A stretch of 64,000 nucleotides of DNA, taken from Phascolomyces articulosus (lineage: Eukaryota > Mucoromycota > Mucoromycetes > Mucorales > Lichtheimiaceae). Made by a program: the position numbers and the translations under genes. The notes beneath the pieces were generated by a model that did no database searches, had not been told where the DNA came from, and saw only the letters and a list, made by a program, of their open reading frames with translations. Of the stretch, positions 49,043-62,966 are shown in pieces (the first letter of the stretch is position 1; each line of letters starts with the position of its first letter). The DNA lies in NCBI GenBank assembly GCA_025677815.1, contig JAIXMP010000031.1:248001-312000 (forward strand), given 5' to 3'.

Positions 49043-50497
49043 ATGACCTATAGTATTCCTATAATTGATTTTAGTGATTTTTCAAACAGGTCAGCTATTA
49101 TTGCTCAAGAAGTGCTTGAGGCTTGCGAAACAATTGGATTTTTCTATATGATTAGCCACACCATCCCCAAGCAACAAATTGATCATGCCTTTGAATTAGT
49201 ATGTGCTTACTTTTTTTTGATTACGGTGATGAATGAAATTAATTTAGACCAACAAAATATTGTAGAGTAAAGAATTTTATGATCTTTCCTATGAGGAGAA
49301 ATCTAAATACAAGATTCAAAGTAACTTTCATGGGTATTCTGGATTATATGTTCAAAGGTATATTATGCTCAATATTAGAAAAGCATTGTTCTCCTCGATA
49401 GAAATCATGATCCTGAGGGATTCTCATTTTGTCATAATATACAATAGGCTCGACCCGAAAAATCAGAAACAGGGTGATCATAAAGAGTAAGTGATTAAAG
49501 TGCGTTTTTTTGATATAATGGTAAAATAATAAGCCATATTATTTTATTAAAACTTATAGGACATATGATTTTCTTCCATTTCGGAAAGGAGAATCATTAA
49601 ATTTACTGCCAGAAGTTTTTTTGGAAAACAAGGACTACCTTGAAAACTTTGCTAGGGTAAGTAGTACCAGGTTTTTTTATTTATTAATTAAAGAGATAAA
49701 AGGTACCTTCAGGCATAGTCTATATGTATCAACAGTCAAGTTATTTTCTATTCATATAGACCTGCCATTCAACAGCAATACAAGTACTTCAAGCTTTTTC
49801 AATTGCTCTCAAGGTAATTAGTACGTTAGTATTGTACGTAAATAAGTAAAGTCCAATGATAAGAGAATACTCATTATTTTTACGTATTACAGATTCCTGA
49901 AGAAGAAGGTGGTACTGAATGGTTCAGCGTGCGCCATAGATATGATGTCCCTTTATCGAGTGAATTATTGCGTTTTTTGAAATATCCAAAAGGAGCGGAG
50001 GAAACATACAATGATCCGGTACGTACGGGTGCGCACACAGACTACGGAAGTATCACTCTATTATTTCAAAAGGATATTCCCGGTTTAGAAGTACAGGCGA
50101 GTCGTACGGATTGGATTTCGGCACCTATTGTTAAAGATGCTATACTGGTCAATGTTGGAGGCGTTATGGAATATTGGTATGTAAATTGTATCAATCAAAT
50201 AACAGAAAGTATGGAGGATAAATTAACTTTGTTTTGTTACGTTATAGGACGAATGGTTTATTTAAATCAACATTGCATCGCGTCGTTTTTCTACCTGAAC
50301 ACCAAACTCATGATCGTTACTCGATTGCCTATTTTGTACAACCTGAAAAAGATGCATCGTTGGCTGCTGTTCCGAGCTCCATTATCCCTGAAGTGCGACC
50401 TGTATTTGAAGATGCTCCAAAAAATGATGATCAAGAAATGACTGTAGATGATTATTTAAATATGCGGTATCAACAATCGTATCATCCTAAAAATTAG
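49043..50497 (+). CDS. 2-oxoglutarate/Fe(II)-dependent oxygenase (isopenicillin-N-synthase-like)
   Basis: Non-haem iron oxygenase that couples 2-oxoglutarate decarboxylation to oxidation of a small substrate. Seven exons: 49043-49198, 49266-49357, 49448-49486, 49560-49656, 49760-49813, 49893-50176 and 50248-50497, giving 323 aa. N-terminal DIOX_N: SIPIIDFSDFS, EACETIGFFYMISH. Iron ligands: His about 194 and Asp about 196 in TGAHTDYGSITLLFQ, and His about 251 in NGLFKSTLHRVVF. The 2OG-binding RxS is R264-Y-S266 (HDRYSIAYFVQP). The C-terminal YLNMRYQQSYHP is typical of the family. All introns are short and phase-consistent. Substrate unknown; its place 3.7 kb downstream of the A-T-R gene on the same strand hints at related metabolism but does not prove it. 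Confidence 0.92.
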
Positions 50498-50740
50498 CCT
50501 TTACAAAGTGTTTTACAAAGAATCGATGATATTCTCGAAAAGAATCAATATCACCTCCTTCTTACTGTTGTATGTATTTTGATAATCTAGAACTAACACC
50601 TGCTGATACTGATAATATAGTTATAATATACAGAGATAACATATTACCAATATTTATTTTCGTATCATGCATATATAATTGTTATTGATGTCTCCAAATT
50701 TATTTACGTACATAATAAATTATTATGTTTTACATGAATA

Positions 50741-51399
50741 CAGTACCCACTCGCTAAACCGGTATTCGTTAAACCAGTATTTCGCTAAACCGGTACAATC
50801 TCTCAATTATTTTTTTATATACATAGTAAAATACCGGTGATTCGTTAAACCGGTATCCGGTAGACTGGTCCAAATATTTACTGGTGCTATAATATATATA
50901 TATATATTATTTTTAAGTATTTTTATGTAGTTAGCAAGCATTCTACGTAACTCTAGAAGTGCAGGTTTCGGAACTTTTTAGAATCAAGATTGTGCTCTGT
51001 CCTGCCATAAGTTCATTTTTTTTCTTCAATATGTCGCTGATAGTCTGCTGACGAGGAACCTTTTCCAATTTGAGCTCGTCTTTGGCCCATTTGGCAAGTT
51101 CAGATTTAGTAATCTTTGGCTCTTTTTCTTTCTTAATACAAATAGCAAGCTTTTAACGTATTGTCAATGCACTTTTTTTGCCCATATCGACGAAAATAAA
51201 AGATAATGAAATAAAATAAGAATATCATTATTTACAATAAGTATTTTCGATTCTTTTATATTATGCAACCTAGTTCAATCTTCCAGCATATACTGTCAAC
51301 AGGGTTTCAAAAGTTAATCGGTATTCGCTAAACCGGTATTTCGCTAAACCGGTACAGTTCCTCACATATTTTGGGTACCGGTTTAGCGAGCGGGTACTG
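50741..51399 (-). mobile_element. Non-autonomous pogo/Tigger-type DNA transposon
   Basis: Terminal inverted repeats begin CAGTACCCRCTCGCTAAACC at 50741 and end with its complement at 51399, flanked by TA on both sides (50739-50740 and 51400-51401), the target duplication of Tc1/mariner-pogo elements. Sub-terminal copies of CGCTAAACCGGTA lie inside both ends. On the minus strand from ATG at 51185 an N-terminal transposase remnant is readable: MGKKSALTIR, a TAA stop, then KLAICIKKEKEPKITKSELA and KVPRQQTISDILKKK, a CENP-B/Psq helix-turn-helix. The catalytic DDE domain is absent, so the 659-bp element must depend on a transposase supplied elsewhere. Confidence 0.9.
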
Positions 51400-51943
51400 T
51401 ACTGTGTAGTATCGTTGTTATCTAGTGGTACGTATATACTATAACAGTATTCCAAAGTGTTAAGTCAACAATTCTCGTTATTAGAGTGATTCCTTCTATT
51501 GATATCTTGATCAGAATTACCACAGTGTTTATTACTGTTATAATCCATAGTAAGTGTTATACTCGGTGTATCAATAGAGCTGAGTTCTTGTGAGTTATTG
51601 CTTCTTTTATAATAATTTATAACACGACGAAGATAATGGGATGATGATGTTGACGGTTTAGAATGCGATGGGTTTGATGTTTCTGATTGCTTCATTGCTA
51701 CATCCAGATTTCGAAATACTTATCGAGATAATAACAACATTTTTATACGTTCTCAATTAACTGGATTCGGTTTTCCAACTGAAAACCTTGATCTCTACCA
51801 AAATATCACTGATCTGGAGATCAATAATTAGCTGTTGTATGTATCAACATTTGTCAGTGTGGCGGAGGAACTACCAGGATTGTCAAGCCCAAAACCAACT
51901 TCTGTCATTGTTTTATTTATTAATTGCTGATGAATACTATAGG

Positions 51944-52273
51944 TCACGCTTTCTTGGATTCGATACTATTATTGTCGCGTGCTGGGTTCACGAATGGTAT
52001 TGATGGGTGGTCATAATCGGTGAAATGTGTTGTGAGACCTTGGTTTATTGAGCTTCACATTTTACCAAGAGACCAGTGGTGAATAATTCCAAAAGGTGAC
52101 CGCGGTCGGTAACCAAGTAAAAGTGCTTGACATGTTGTAGGTAGCCCAAAAAGACCACCTATATATCCTAAAGCATAATTTCCAAAACTCGATATTTCAT
52201 TAGGTCCGTCATGTTAGTATAATATCATCAAGCTACGAGGGTGTTCAGATTGTAATTTCACGATAAGCCGTTC
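51944..52273 (-). pseudogene. Unidentified protein relic with two in-frame stops
   Basis: One minus-strand frame of 110 codons reads naturally except for TAA at 52216-52214 and TGA at 52057-52055. Pieces: LIVKLQSEHPRSLMILY, DGPNEISSFGNYALGYIGGL, FGLPTTCQALLLGYRPRSPF, IIHHWSLGKM and HFTDYDHPSIPFVNPARDN. It reads like the inner or C-terminal part of an enzyme. I do not recognise the family. It lies directly upstream of an intact F-box gene on the other strand. Confidence 0.45.
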
Positions 52274-52366
52274 TGGCTTCAGGTGATATCAAGTGTAACC
52301 ATGAAAAATTCTCTTTTGCGAAACAAATATGTTCAGAACAAAAAAAAATGCTTCTTGAATTAAGTA

Positions 52367-54520
52367 ATGCAAAAATTTATATTTGATGATCAACTGCCAT
52401 TCGATATTATAAAGAATATTTTTTCTCATCTTAATCAGCACGATGCTTTAACCTGTATGGCGGTGTGTAAAGACTGGTATGATCAAATACCACACTACAC
52501 CACAGATATATGGCAGACTGTGCGATTCTCAGAACGCAGCATACACCCATTTAACAAGCGCCGTCAAAAATGCCTTGGAAACCATGTGAAGAATGTCATT
52601 TTTGATAAATTTGAGGGGGAGGATTTATATGATGCCATGCAGTATGTTTTGGACAATGGGTGCAATGAATTACAATCAATTGGTAATGAAATAAGCCATG
52701 CTCATACAAATCAGGAACGATCATGTTCTTTTTTCTAATCTTTTAATATACAAAACATTATAGAATTCTTCACGTGTCTTACCAAGGATCATGATATATT
52801 CCTTCAGTTTCTACAATATCTTGCATCTCACCTTCTCATTCTAGCATTCGAAGAGCACAAATCAAACCTTTCTTTGCTTCACGTGCTTGATGTGTGTCCA
52901 GAGCTTGTTCATTTCACGTATATACCAAGCAGTTATAGTTGGGATAAAACCATGTTTAATGGCGAACCGTCTATCAAACGACAATTTTCAACACACGATC
53001 TACTCTTTACCAACCTTCGTTACTTGTATATTGGATGCCCTTTAGATGCACACATGCGATTACAACCACTTTTGCAACGATGCCCGCACCTCCAATACTT
53101 TATCGGTGCTAATGCAGACGCTTACGAGATGTTTTTCGGGGATTATAAGTTTGATCTTCACGATCTTAATCTAGACAGCAGTTTGGATTTAGACCTTATG
53201 TTTTCCTTGTGCCCACGGCTGACGTACTTTAAAAGTAACTGCAGTTTTGACAGCGATATATCACTCAGGATAATGGATAAGAATGATATTGTACAAGCGA
53301 AAATGACGGGACGGCAGCAAAATGACAATGGAACAATTGGATTGCAGCACCTTTCTGTATGTGAAGAGGATTATAAATATCCCCAGATAGCTGAGCTATT
53401 AAAAACCAAGTGTTGGAATACGTTGGAATTTTTGGATCTAGTGCTTTTCTTCGATGAAGAATATGAAGCGGATAATTGGACAAATCTATTTAAATCTATA
53501 CATATGACTCGGTTAAAGACGTTGATTTGCCGATATATTCTATGCGATATTGCTTCGATATTTATAATGCTCAATCACTGTCCTCTCATTGACGAAGTCC
53601 AACTTGTATTTGATTGCAACCCTATTAAAAAAGTGATCAATCAATCGGTATTAGAACAGATGGGTACGCTATATACACTACGCTCCATAGCACTTCATAA
53701 TTTTTCGTTCAATGACGAATTCTCGTTCGTTGGTTTTCTGGAAAAACTCCCTGTTTTGGAAGAACTTATATTAGCTGATTCGTCACTGATTCTTAACAAT
53801 AATCCAAATCTATTACGATGCTTCAGACGATTAAGACATTTATACCTCAACGACGTTGGACCAATAGCAACAAATAGTGGGAGTAGTACGACTTTCTTAA
53901 CACCAGATTTTTTTCACAACATGATTACTTTTGATGAACAACAACCAAGGTTTGAATCTATACGTTTACGGTTTGTGCCATGTATTACCCTTGAATTACT
54001 TGCTGTAATATCTGGTTTACAAACACTGAAAAAACTTGATATCCGTTTGGATAAGCCTGTAAAAAATACAAGTGAAGATCAGGACCATCTTCTAGGGTTT
54101 GTACACGAACTGGTACGATGTAAATCTGAAATTGAAGAGCTTTATATCGAACAAGTCTCTTGTCTATCCTATAATATTCTTGAAAAACTCGGTGATTTGT
54201 TACATTTAAGAACTCTCAGGCTAGGTTGTCTATCATTAACAATCGACTCCAAACCAAAGCTAGAAGTCATCGATCTAGCTGGTCTCGCTACATTATTATT
54301 AAAACAATCCAAGAATCGGTTTATCGGTTTGAATAAAATCTGTTTTTCGGCTGTTCGTGGAATTCATATTAATAGCCGTGTTGTTCGAGAATATCTACTC
54401 GATGAAGGAATTTCGTCTTGGACTGTGAAATGCACTGATCAATACCAACCGTCATATCGGCTCGATAATAACGGTGCTATACCTGCACCTACAGAAACAT
54501 TTGTGATTCAACGTGTTTAA
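52367..54520 (+). CDS. F-box / leucine-rich-repeat protein (family copy 3)
   Basis: Probable SCF substrate receptor. Two exons, 52367-52682 and 52764-54520 (phase 1 intron), giving 690 aa. The F-box is at about aa 9-52 (QLPFDIIKNIFSHLNQHDAL, then MAVCKDWYDQIPHY). The family block RQKCLGNHVKNVIFDKFEGE follows, and then LRR-like repeats (CPELVHFTY, CPHLQYFIGA, CPRLTYFKSN, LRHLYLNDVG, LKKLDIRLDK). Exon 2 is 1757 nt, equal to that of the copy at 37-39 kb, and the splice junction before EF is shared by all three. The start is the first ATG after an A-rich leader, six codons before the F-box. Substrate unknown. Confidence 0.87.
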
Positions 54521-55309
54521 AAAATACAGTTACATGTAATATCATATGCAATAGTAGTAGCTGATTTACAAATATAATATTAATTATAAATAAATAAATA
54601 TGAAAGCTGTTCATGTACGCAATATATAGGAGAAATTGATTGGTAGAATATTATAGCCCTTATGCACAACCACCTTAGAAAAAATAAATTTAAGATATAT
54701 AAAACTGATTCCAAAGTATTCTAAAAAAAAGCCATATTCATAATATATTCAAGATAAATTCAGATTTGCATCTTTAAATATCTGTATATATTCTGAATTT
54801 ATTTTTTTAAAAATGAAAATCCAATATCACATATCATACACTGAAACGTCTTGCTTCTGGTTTATTATTATTATTATAATGTATTTCGTAGTACCATCAC
54901 TGGAGTTCCTGACAAAATGTATTTCTAATATAGCATGACAGTGTTCGGACAAAAATTCAATACAGTGAAAGATAATACACTATGACATAGCAATGTGTTA
55001 ATACATGCAACAGCTAAAAGTCACAATCCATATGTTTTTTATTCATAGTGGTCGCATATAGTTCAATATCACATAGTGATCTGCTATTTGTAACATGGGA
55101 AAAAATAAGAAAGAATAATTCAGCTTTAATCAGAAAATCACTTGCTCTCTTTTACTCCAATCATAGCAAATCCATATCAACATGTCCTATCTTGAATCCA
55201 CAAAAAAAAAAGATAAATATGAAAGGGTAATCTATATATTTTTAATTGAATACTAATAACATTATATATAACAAACAAAACAGCAACAAAAGAACCAAAA
55301 AAAAAAATC
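54521..55309. other. Intergenic between converging F-box gene and SDH4
   Basis: AT-rich 3' flanks. No convincing coding frame; a 60-codon plus frame at 55048-55230 is unsupported. Confidence 0.45.
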
Positions 55310-56074
55310 CTAAGCTGTCCAACAACGTTGAATCAATTCTGTCAAACCAATTTCATTGGTATTGAATTCAAAGCAACTCCACATAACCAAACCAGTTGTT
55401 CCAAGTAAAGTCCAATTGGCAGCACGATGTAAACGTGGATATTCTCGTTTAGGGATATAATCTATAATACAGGATTCAAACCCAAGATACAAATGGAATG
55501 GTAGTACGACACCAAGAAGACCATCACAGATAGGGTGTGCGCCATAAATTGCTTGTGTACTCATCAATGGAATCAAACTAACAGCTGAAAAACGTTCCAA
55601 TGTCCAATGATAAGCTCCGTGTGCATATCCATTTTCTGGTGTTTGTTCATTCTTCTTTGGTTCCATTTTCACGGTTTCATTTGCTGGTTCAGCTATTAAT
55701 ATAATAAAAAAGTGGGACGGGTCTTCAGTATTCATATTCATAATAATGACACACTCTATTCAAAAGAAATAATATATATATACCCTCAGCTGGCTTTCCA
55801 AGTATTGGGTTAGAAATAGCTTCTGCTGCTTCTTTACCAGCGCCAGCGCTAGCAGGTGTGGAAGAGGAAGGATTGCTTTTATTGTTGTTTGCGGTAGCCA
55901 CTAGTTTCATTTATGATTCCATTACCCATTTGTGAGTTTCATTGATTCTAAAAGTTCTATTTTTTTTTCCCTTTATCAAAATTTTAAAAAGTCAAGATAA
56001 TTACATGGTCGAATGGCAAATGCTGTGCGTGGTCGATACAATTGTGTAGTACGTGACAGTAATCGTAATGACAT
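55310..56074 (-). CDS. SDH4: Succinate dehydrogenase membrane anchor subunit (CybS)
   Basis: Small anchor subunit of respiratory complex II in the mitochondrial inner membrane; with SdhC it binds haem b and ubiquinone. Three exons: 56074-56005, 55900-55784 and 55692-55310, giving 189 aa. The N terminus MSLRLLSRTTQLYRPRTAFA is a textbook mitochondrial presequence. The CybS core is GAYHWTLERFSAVSLIPLMS, a second helix GLLGVVLPFHLYLGFESCII with DYIPKR, and a third helix ANWTLLGTTGLVMWSCF. The His in HLYLGFE is the expected haem-ligand region. The linker after the presequence is S/A/N-rich and longer than usual. The gene is divergent from the DTWD1-like gene, with only 182 bp between the two ATGs. 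Confidence 0.92.
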
Positions 56075-56256
56075 TATGTTATATATAAAGATATGTTATT
56101 GATAAAGCAGGCTCGGAAACCCCGTATTTTGTCGGTGGTGACCTAAGCCTCCGGGGCGCGCACTTCTGCATTGACAACTTTTTTTTTTCGTACCCTGTGA
56201 CGCCAACTTTCTTATACAACCCCTTCACCCCTTTTCTCTTATCTTGTCTATATAAA
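56075..56256. promoter_or_regulatory. 182-bp shared promoter between SDH4 and the DTWD1-like gene
   Basis: The two ATGs point away from each other. The interval has a GC-rich island (CTCCGGGGCGCGC near 56150-56161), unusual in this AT-rich DNA, a T-run at 56182-56189, and TATATAAA-type sequence just before each ATG. One bidirectional promoter is likely. Confidence 0.55.
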
Positions 56257-57285
56257 ATGAGCGATACCGAAAAGAAAAACGAACAAACTTCAGTAACAAA
56301 CGAATCTCCATCTATTGAATCTCAATCTTCAAAACGATCCCTCTCAGAAGAAAAAGATACTCGTAATGAACAACAGTCAGAAGAAAATGAACCCAAACGA
56401 TCGAAACTTGAATCACCTTTTGACGATTTAAAGATCAGCGATGACAGCATACTGGATACAATCAAAGAAAGAACAACGTGTCCAACATGTAAAAAATCTG
56501 TCAAATACTTTTGTTATCGATGCTTTACAGTTGTGGGTATGGATCGGTCCGAGATTCCTTCCCTCAAATTACCTGTACCATTAAACATGTAAGTTATTTC
56601 TAGACTGATTGTGAGTCACTATGATACTTTTTCTATCTCCCAATTCACTCTCAAGTATTAAACTACGTATGGATATTTTTAATAATATATGTGTGTTGCT
56701 AAATCAGTGATATGAATGTGTAATAGAATTAAGCATGAACAAGAATTAGACGGTAAGTCAACAGCCCTCCACTCAGCAGTTATTGCCCACGACGATGTAA
56801 AAGTGTATTCCTGGCAAGAGATTCCCGAATTTGAAAAACCTGAACGTACTTTATTATTATTCCCTGGAGATGATGCTAAACGATTAGAGGACATACCACG
56901 CGAATCATTTGATCGTATTACAGTCATTGATGGTACATGGAAACAAGCAGGCAAAATCGTACGTGAAACTCCAGTATTACAACGAATGCAAAAAGTCACC
57001 ATTGCTCCTCGTAAAACGCACTTCTGGCGTTATCAACAATTGGGAGAAAACCATCTTGCTACCATTGAAGCTATTTATTACGTCTATCGTGAATTTACAG
57101 AGGCTTACGAAATAGAGAAGGATCAACCTTATGATGGACGTTATGATAATTTATTATTTTACTATCGATTCTTTTATAACATGATTCAACATATATATCG
57201 CCATCAAAAGAAAGGGAAAAAGTTTACTTCACGTCATCGTTCAGATTATATTCAATATCAAGGTGACAAGGAAAAACCACAATAA
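56257..57285 (+). CDS. tRNA-uridine aminocarboxypropyltransferase (DTWD1-like)
   Basis: DTW-domain enzymes transfer the 3-amino-3-carboxypropyl group of S-adenosylmethionine to uridine in tRNA (acp3U; DTWD1 acts on the D-loop U20 in human). Two exons, 56257-56588 and 56727-57285 (phase 2), 296 aa. The N terminus is a K/E/S-rich disordered region. A zinc-binding CxxC pair follows at C75/C78 and C86/C89 (CPTCKKSVKYFCYRCF). The DTW-type motif is IDGTWKQA at about aa 178-185, followed by KTHFWRYQQLGENHLATIEA and the helical end FYYRFFYNMIQHIYR. The spacing matches DTWD1 rather than DTWD2. The tail is basic, suited to tRNA binding. The tRNA target in fungi is inferred. Confidence 0.88.
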
Positions 57286-57603
57286 CAAAAATAATCAACC
57301 AACACTTTTTTTTTCTGTGATAAATCCCGTTATCTATTTACCCCAACACCCATCGTACTGTATATTCTTCTATCCCACTTTTTACGTGTAATTTTTTTTG
57401 TTTTGCTTTTTTTTTCGGTTGTTTTAATACAAGGATTTAATTATGATAAACTTTTTTGTTTTCTATACAGAATAAAGTAAAAAAAAATGCATGGTAGATG
57501 GTAGTAAAAGAGAGAGAGTGTGTGTGGAAAGAGATTTTTAAAGTGAAAAGGAATCAAAAGTGAGAGCGAGAAAAGAAAGGAAGGAAATTATGATGGATGT
57601 AAT
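57286..57603. other. Short intergenic stretch between converging genes
   Basis: T-rich, then A/G-rich sequence (GAGAGAGTGTGTG at about 57511-57524). Shared 3' flanks of the DTWD1-like gene and ARG5,6; nothing else seen. Confidence 0.4.
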
Positions 57604-60335
<2,732 letters not shown>

Positions 60336-60584
60336 GGTTATTTTTTTATATAAAGTTGTCACTTGTTATTTCGAATATATTGAAAGTAGAAGGAAAGAAA
60401 AAGAAGAAACGCTTGCTTTGTCGCGAAGGTGGAGAGGGGTTAAAAACAGTTACAACAATTGACAAGCAGAAAAAGAAAAAGAAAAGTAAAGCAATCAAAT
60501 GCCAGGGAAGGGTGACAAAAAAAAATGGAAAATGAGATCGAATTCCATCCTAAAAAAGGCTAATCGTGTGGCTTACTTAAAAAT

Positions 60585-60591
60585 TGACTCA
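60585..60591. promoter_or_regulatory. Gcn4/CPC1-type site TGACTCA
   Basis: Perfect heptamer of the general amino-acid control response, 250 bp before the ATG of ARG5,6, a known class of target in yeast and moulds. Function is inferred. Confidence 0.6.
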
Positions 60592-61756
60592 CTCAAGCGT
60601 GTGGGGTGTCACACTGCATCATGAAATACCAAGGTAATTAATAACTTTAATAATCAAGATCTTCCCTTTTATCATTATGATACTTCTTCTTCCTATTAAA
60701 CATCTATTAAATACTCAATCATCATCATCGTTATTATTAACTCAATTTATCGTATCAGTCGAATGATACAATTGTTTAAGAATCATAATTATTATCCGTT
60801 CTAAATGTGTTACCAACAAAAAGTAACATGCATAAATGATTTTCCGTGCCTGAAAATAGAAAAAAAATTTTGACCCAATGTAAACCTATGCATCAAATCC
60901 TAATACAGAAGCATAATCTGCTGGGTATCCTGACTTATTAATATCTGTTTCCCCACCATTTTTCAAGTTAGTTGCTTTTTGCTCTTTAGATATCAGATCC
61001 TTTTTTAGAGGAGTAAAAAAAAAATAGTTTGAACAAGGATGTTGGAAATACACCCTTGCCATCCATTTATTTTGTTTGTTCCATTATATAGTATATACTA
61101 TCTTTAAGTGTACTTTATATATATATCCATCTTAGACTTTCCAAGAAAATAACGCATTATAAAAGTTTTCAAAATGTATTTCACACTGTTGTACTACCAA
61201 TCACTTTTGCTCTACTGAATGTTTTCATTATGGCCAATAGAGGCATTTAGCAGCATTATATGGTTCTTTTTATTCTAAAAATGAGTAATACATTGTGAGA
61301 ATTTATTTTTTACAGTGTTATAGAAATACAAGTATTAGTACATAACTTGAGCCAAATTTGCTAAAAGTTATTAATTTTTCTCCACTCAAGTGATCTGTAT
61401 AAAGTTGGATCTGCTGAATTATAAAAAAAAATCTGGGTTGGGCAAAAAAAACAAGAATGAAACTATACAAACAGCTCCCATTGAGTGAAAAAAACCAATA
61501 AGAGGTGTGTTGTCTTGTTAAAAGAGAATGCTGAAGTAATTTTTTTTTCCAAAACCAAAAAAATCATGATAGCAAAATAGTTGATACGTAATAAATGTAT
61601 AATCAGGTACATGTAAAAAAGCTAATTAATATATATTTATATAGAGAGAGCTACATTTAAATCATATCATGATTTGCTAAATGTATTCTTCGACAACATG
61701 CTTTTCAAAAAGGAATCTTTTAACTTTTTGTTCATTTGATCAAGAAGTTTATACTA

Positions 61757-61775
61757 TCCATCGGATATTCTTTTA
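61757..61775 (+). promoter_or_regulatory. 19-nt motif shared by both A-T-R gene promoters (copy 2)
   Basis: Exact match of 41735-41753, 198 bp before the ATG at 61955 and in the same orientation. Confidence 0.5.
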
Positions 61776-61954
61776 ACTTGCTCATATGTACTTGAAAAAA
61801 AAAAAAGACCCTTGATTAAGAAGGATCATCCATGAAGTCGGTTAAATAATTTAAATCATTGAAAAGGCTATATAGAATCACGCATCATCGAAGGGTAAGT
61901 CTTTTTTTTTCTTCGAATCATAAATTACTGACTTTAATAATATTCTTCTAATTG

Positions 61955-62935
61955 ATGGATTTTCATTATAACGACTATTATTCCTTTATCAATCTTTTTG
62001 AAAACCGAGTTAAATGCTTTGGTGACAATGTGTTTACCCGATACCAACTTCCTAACACAGAGGGGAAGTTCAAGACCATGACCTATGCAGAAGCAGATCG
62101 TATTGCCAGTAACTTGGCATATGAATGGGCACCTATGTTAAAAGACGTAGAATCAGTTGGATTTATTGCAGATCATTCCATTTATTACTTGGTAGCCATG
62201 TTAGCTGTATTTAAGCTACGTCCCATCCTCCTCGCCTTATCGCCACGTAATTCCGTTGCTGCCAATGTCAATTTATTGACACAAACCAATTCCAAATTTA
62301 TGATTGTATCTGAAAAATACGCAGATATGGCTCAACAATGTCATGAACAAGTATCAGGTGGATGTGATTATAAAGTATTGGCTTCCTTGGATCTGGACAC
62401 ACTCTCTTCCTACGCAAAAGATTATCATTCTCACGTGTCACCTCCCTCTGAAAAGGATATCGAAAAAGTGGCATTGATTATTCATTCCTCTGGGTCTACC
62501 TCGTTCCCTAAACCTATCTATCTTAGCAACCGATATTTATTTTGGTTGATCCAGGGTATACCATCTCAAATGAAGAAAAATTCACAGAATGCGTTGGTAT
62601 CTTCGGATGTGGTCCTGTCTCCTTTACCCTTGTTTCATATTTTTGGCATTTTGTCACAATTCATGGGGATTATTTTTGGTGCAAGTTCCTTGATCTTTGG
62701 TCATTTACCGCCTTCCCCACGAAATATTTTTGAAGCAGTAGAAGAATTTGGCGTTACTGTCATGGCACAACCCCCTGTGGGATTGGAAGCTATTGCTCAA
62801 TATATTGAAGATACACAATCCGATGTGTTACGTCAACTCAAATTCTGTCTTTATGGGGGTGCACCTTTAAGAAAACGAGTGGGGGATTATTTAAATGCCA
62901 GAGGCATTAATGTGCGTAGTGCTTATGGTACAACA

Positions 62936-62966
<31 letters not shown>

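Larger units (their letters stand above)
50498..52366. other. Intergenic region holding the transposon and a minus-strand relic
   Basis: 50498-50738 is the 3' flank of the oxygenase gene. The transposon follows. A 76-codon S/N-rich minus frame at 51465-51695 (MKQSETSNPSHSKPSTSSSH...) is possible but unsupported. The relic at 51944-52273 is listed separately. The last 90 bases are the upstream region of the next F-box gene. Confidence 0.4.
60336..61954. other. Intergenic: ARG5,6 promoter, a minus relic, and A-T-R promoter
   Basis: The ARG5,6 promoter is on the left with the Gcn4-type site. A minus-strand coding-like segment at 60886-61014 reads PLKKDLISKEQKATNLKNGG, then YPADYASVLGFDA and stop; no ATG or upstream exon is clear and the family is unknown. 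The second copy of the 19-nt motif lies at 61757-61775. Confidence 0.4.
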
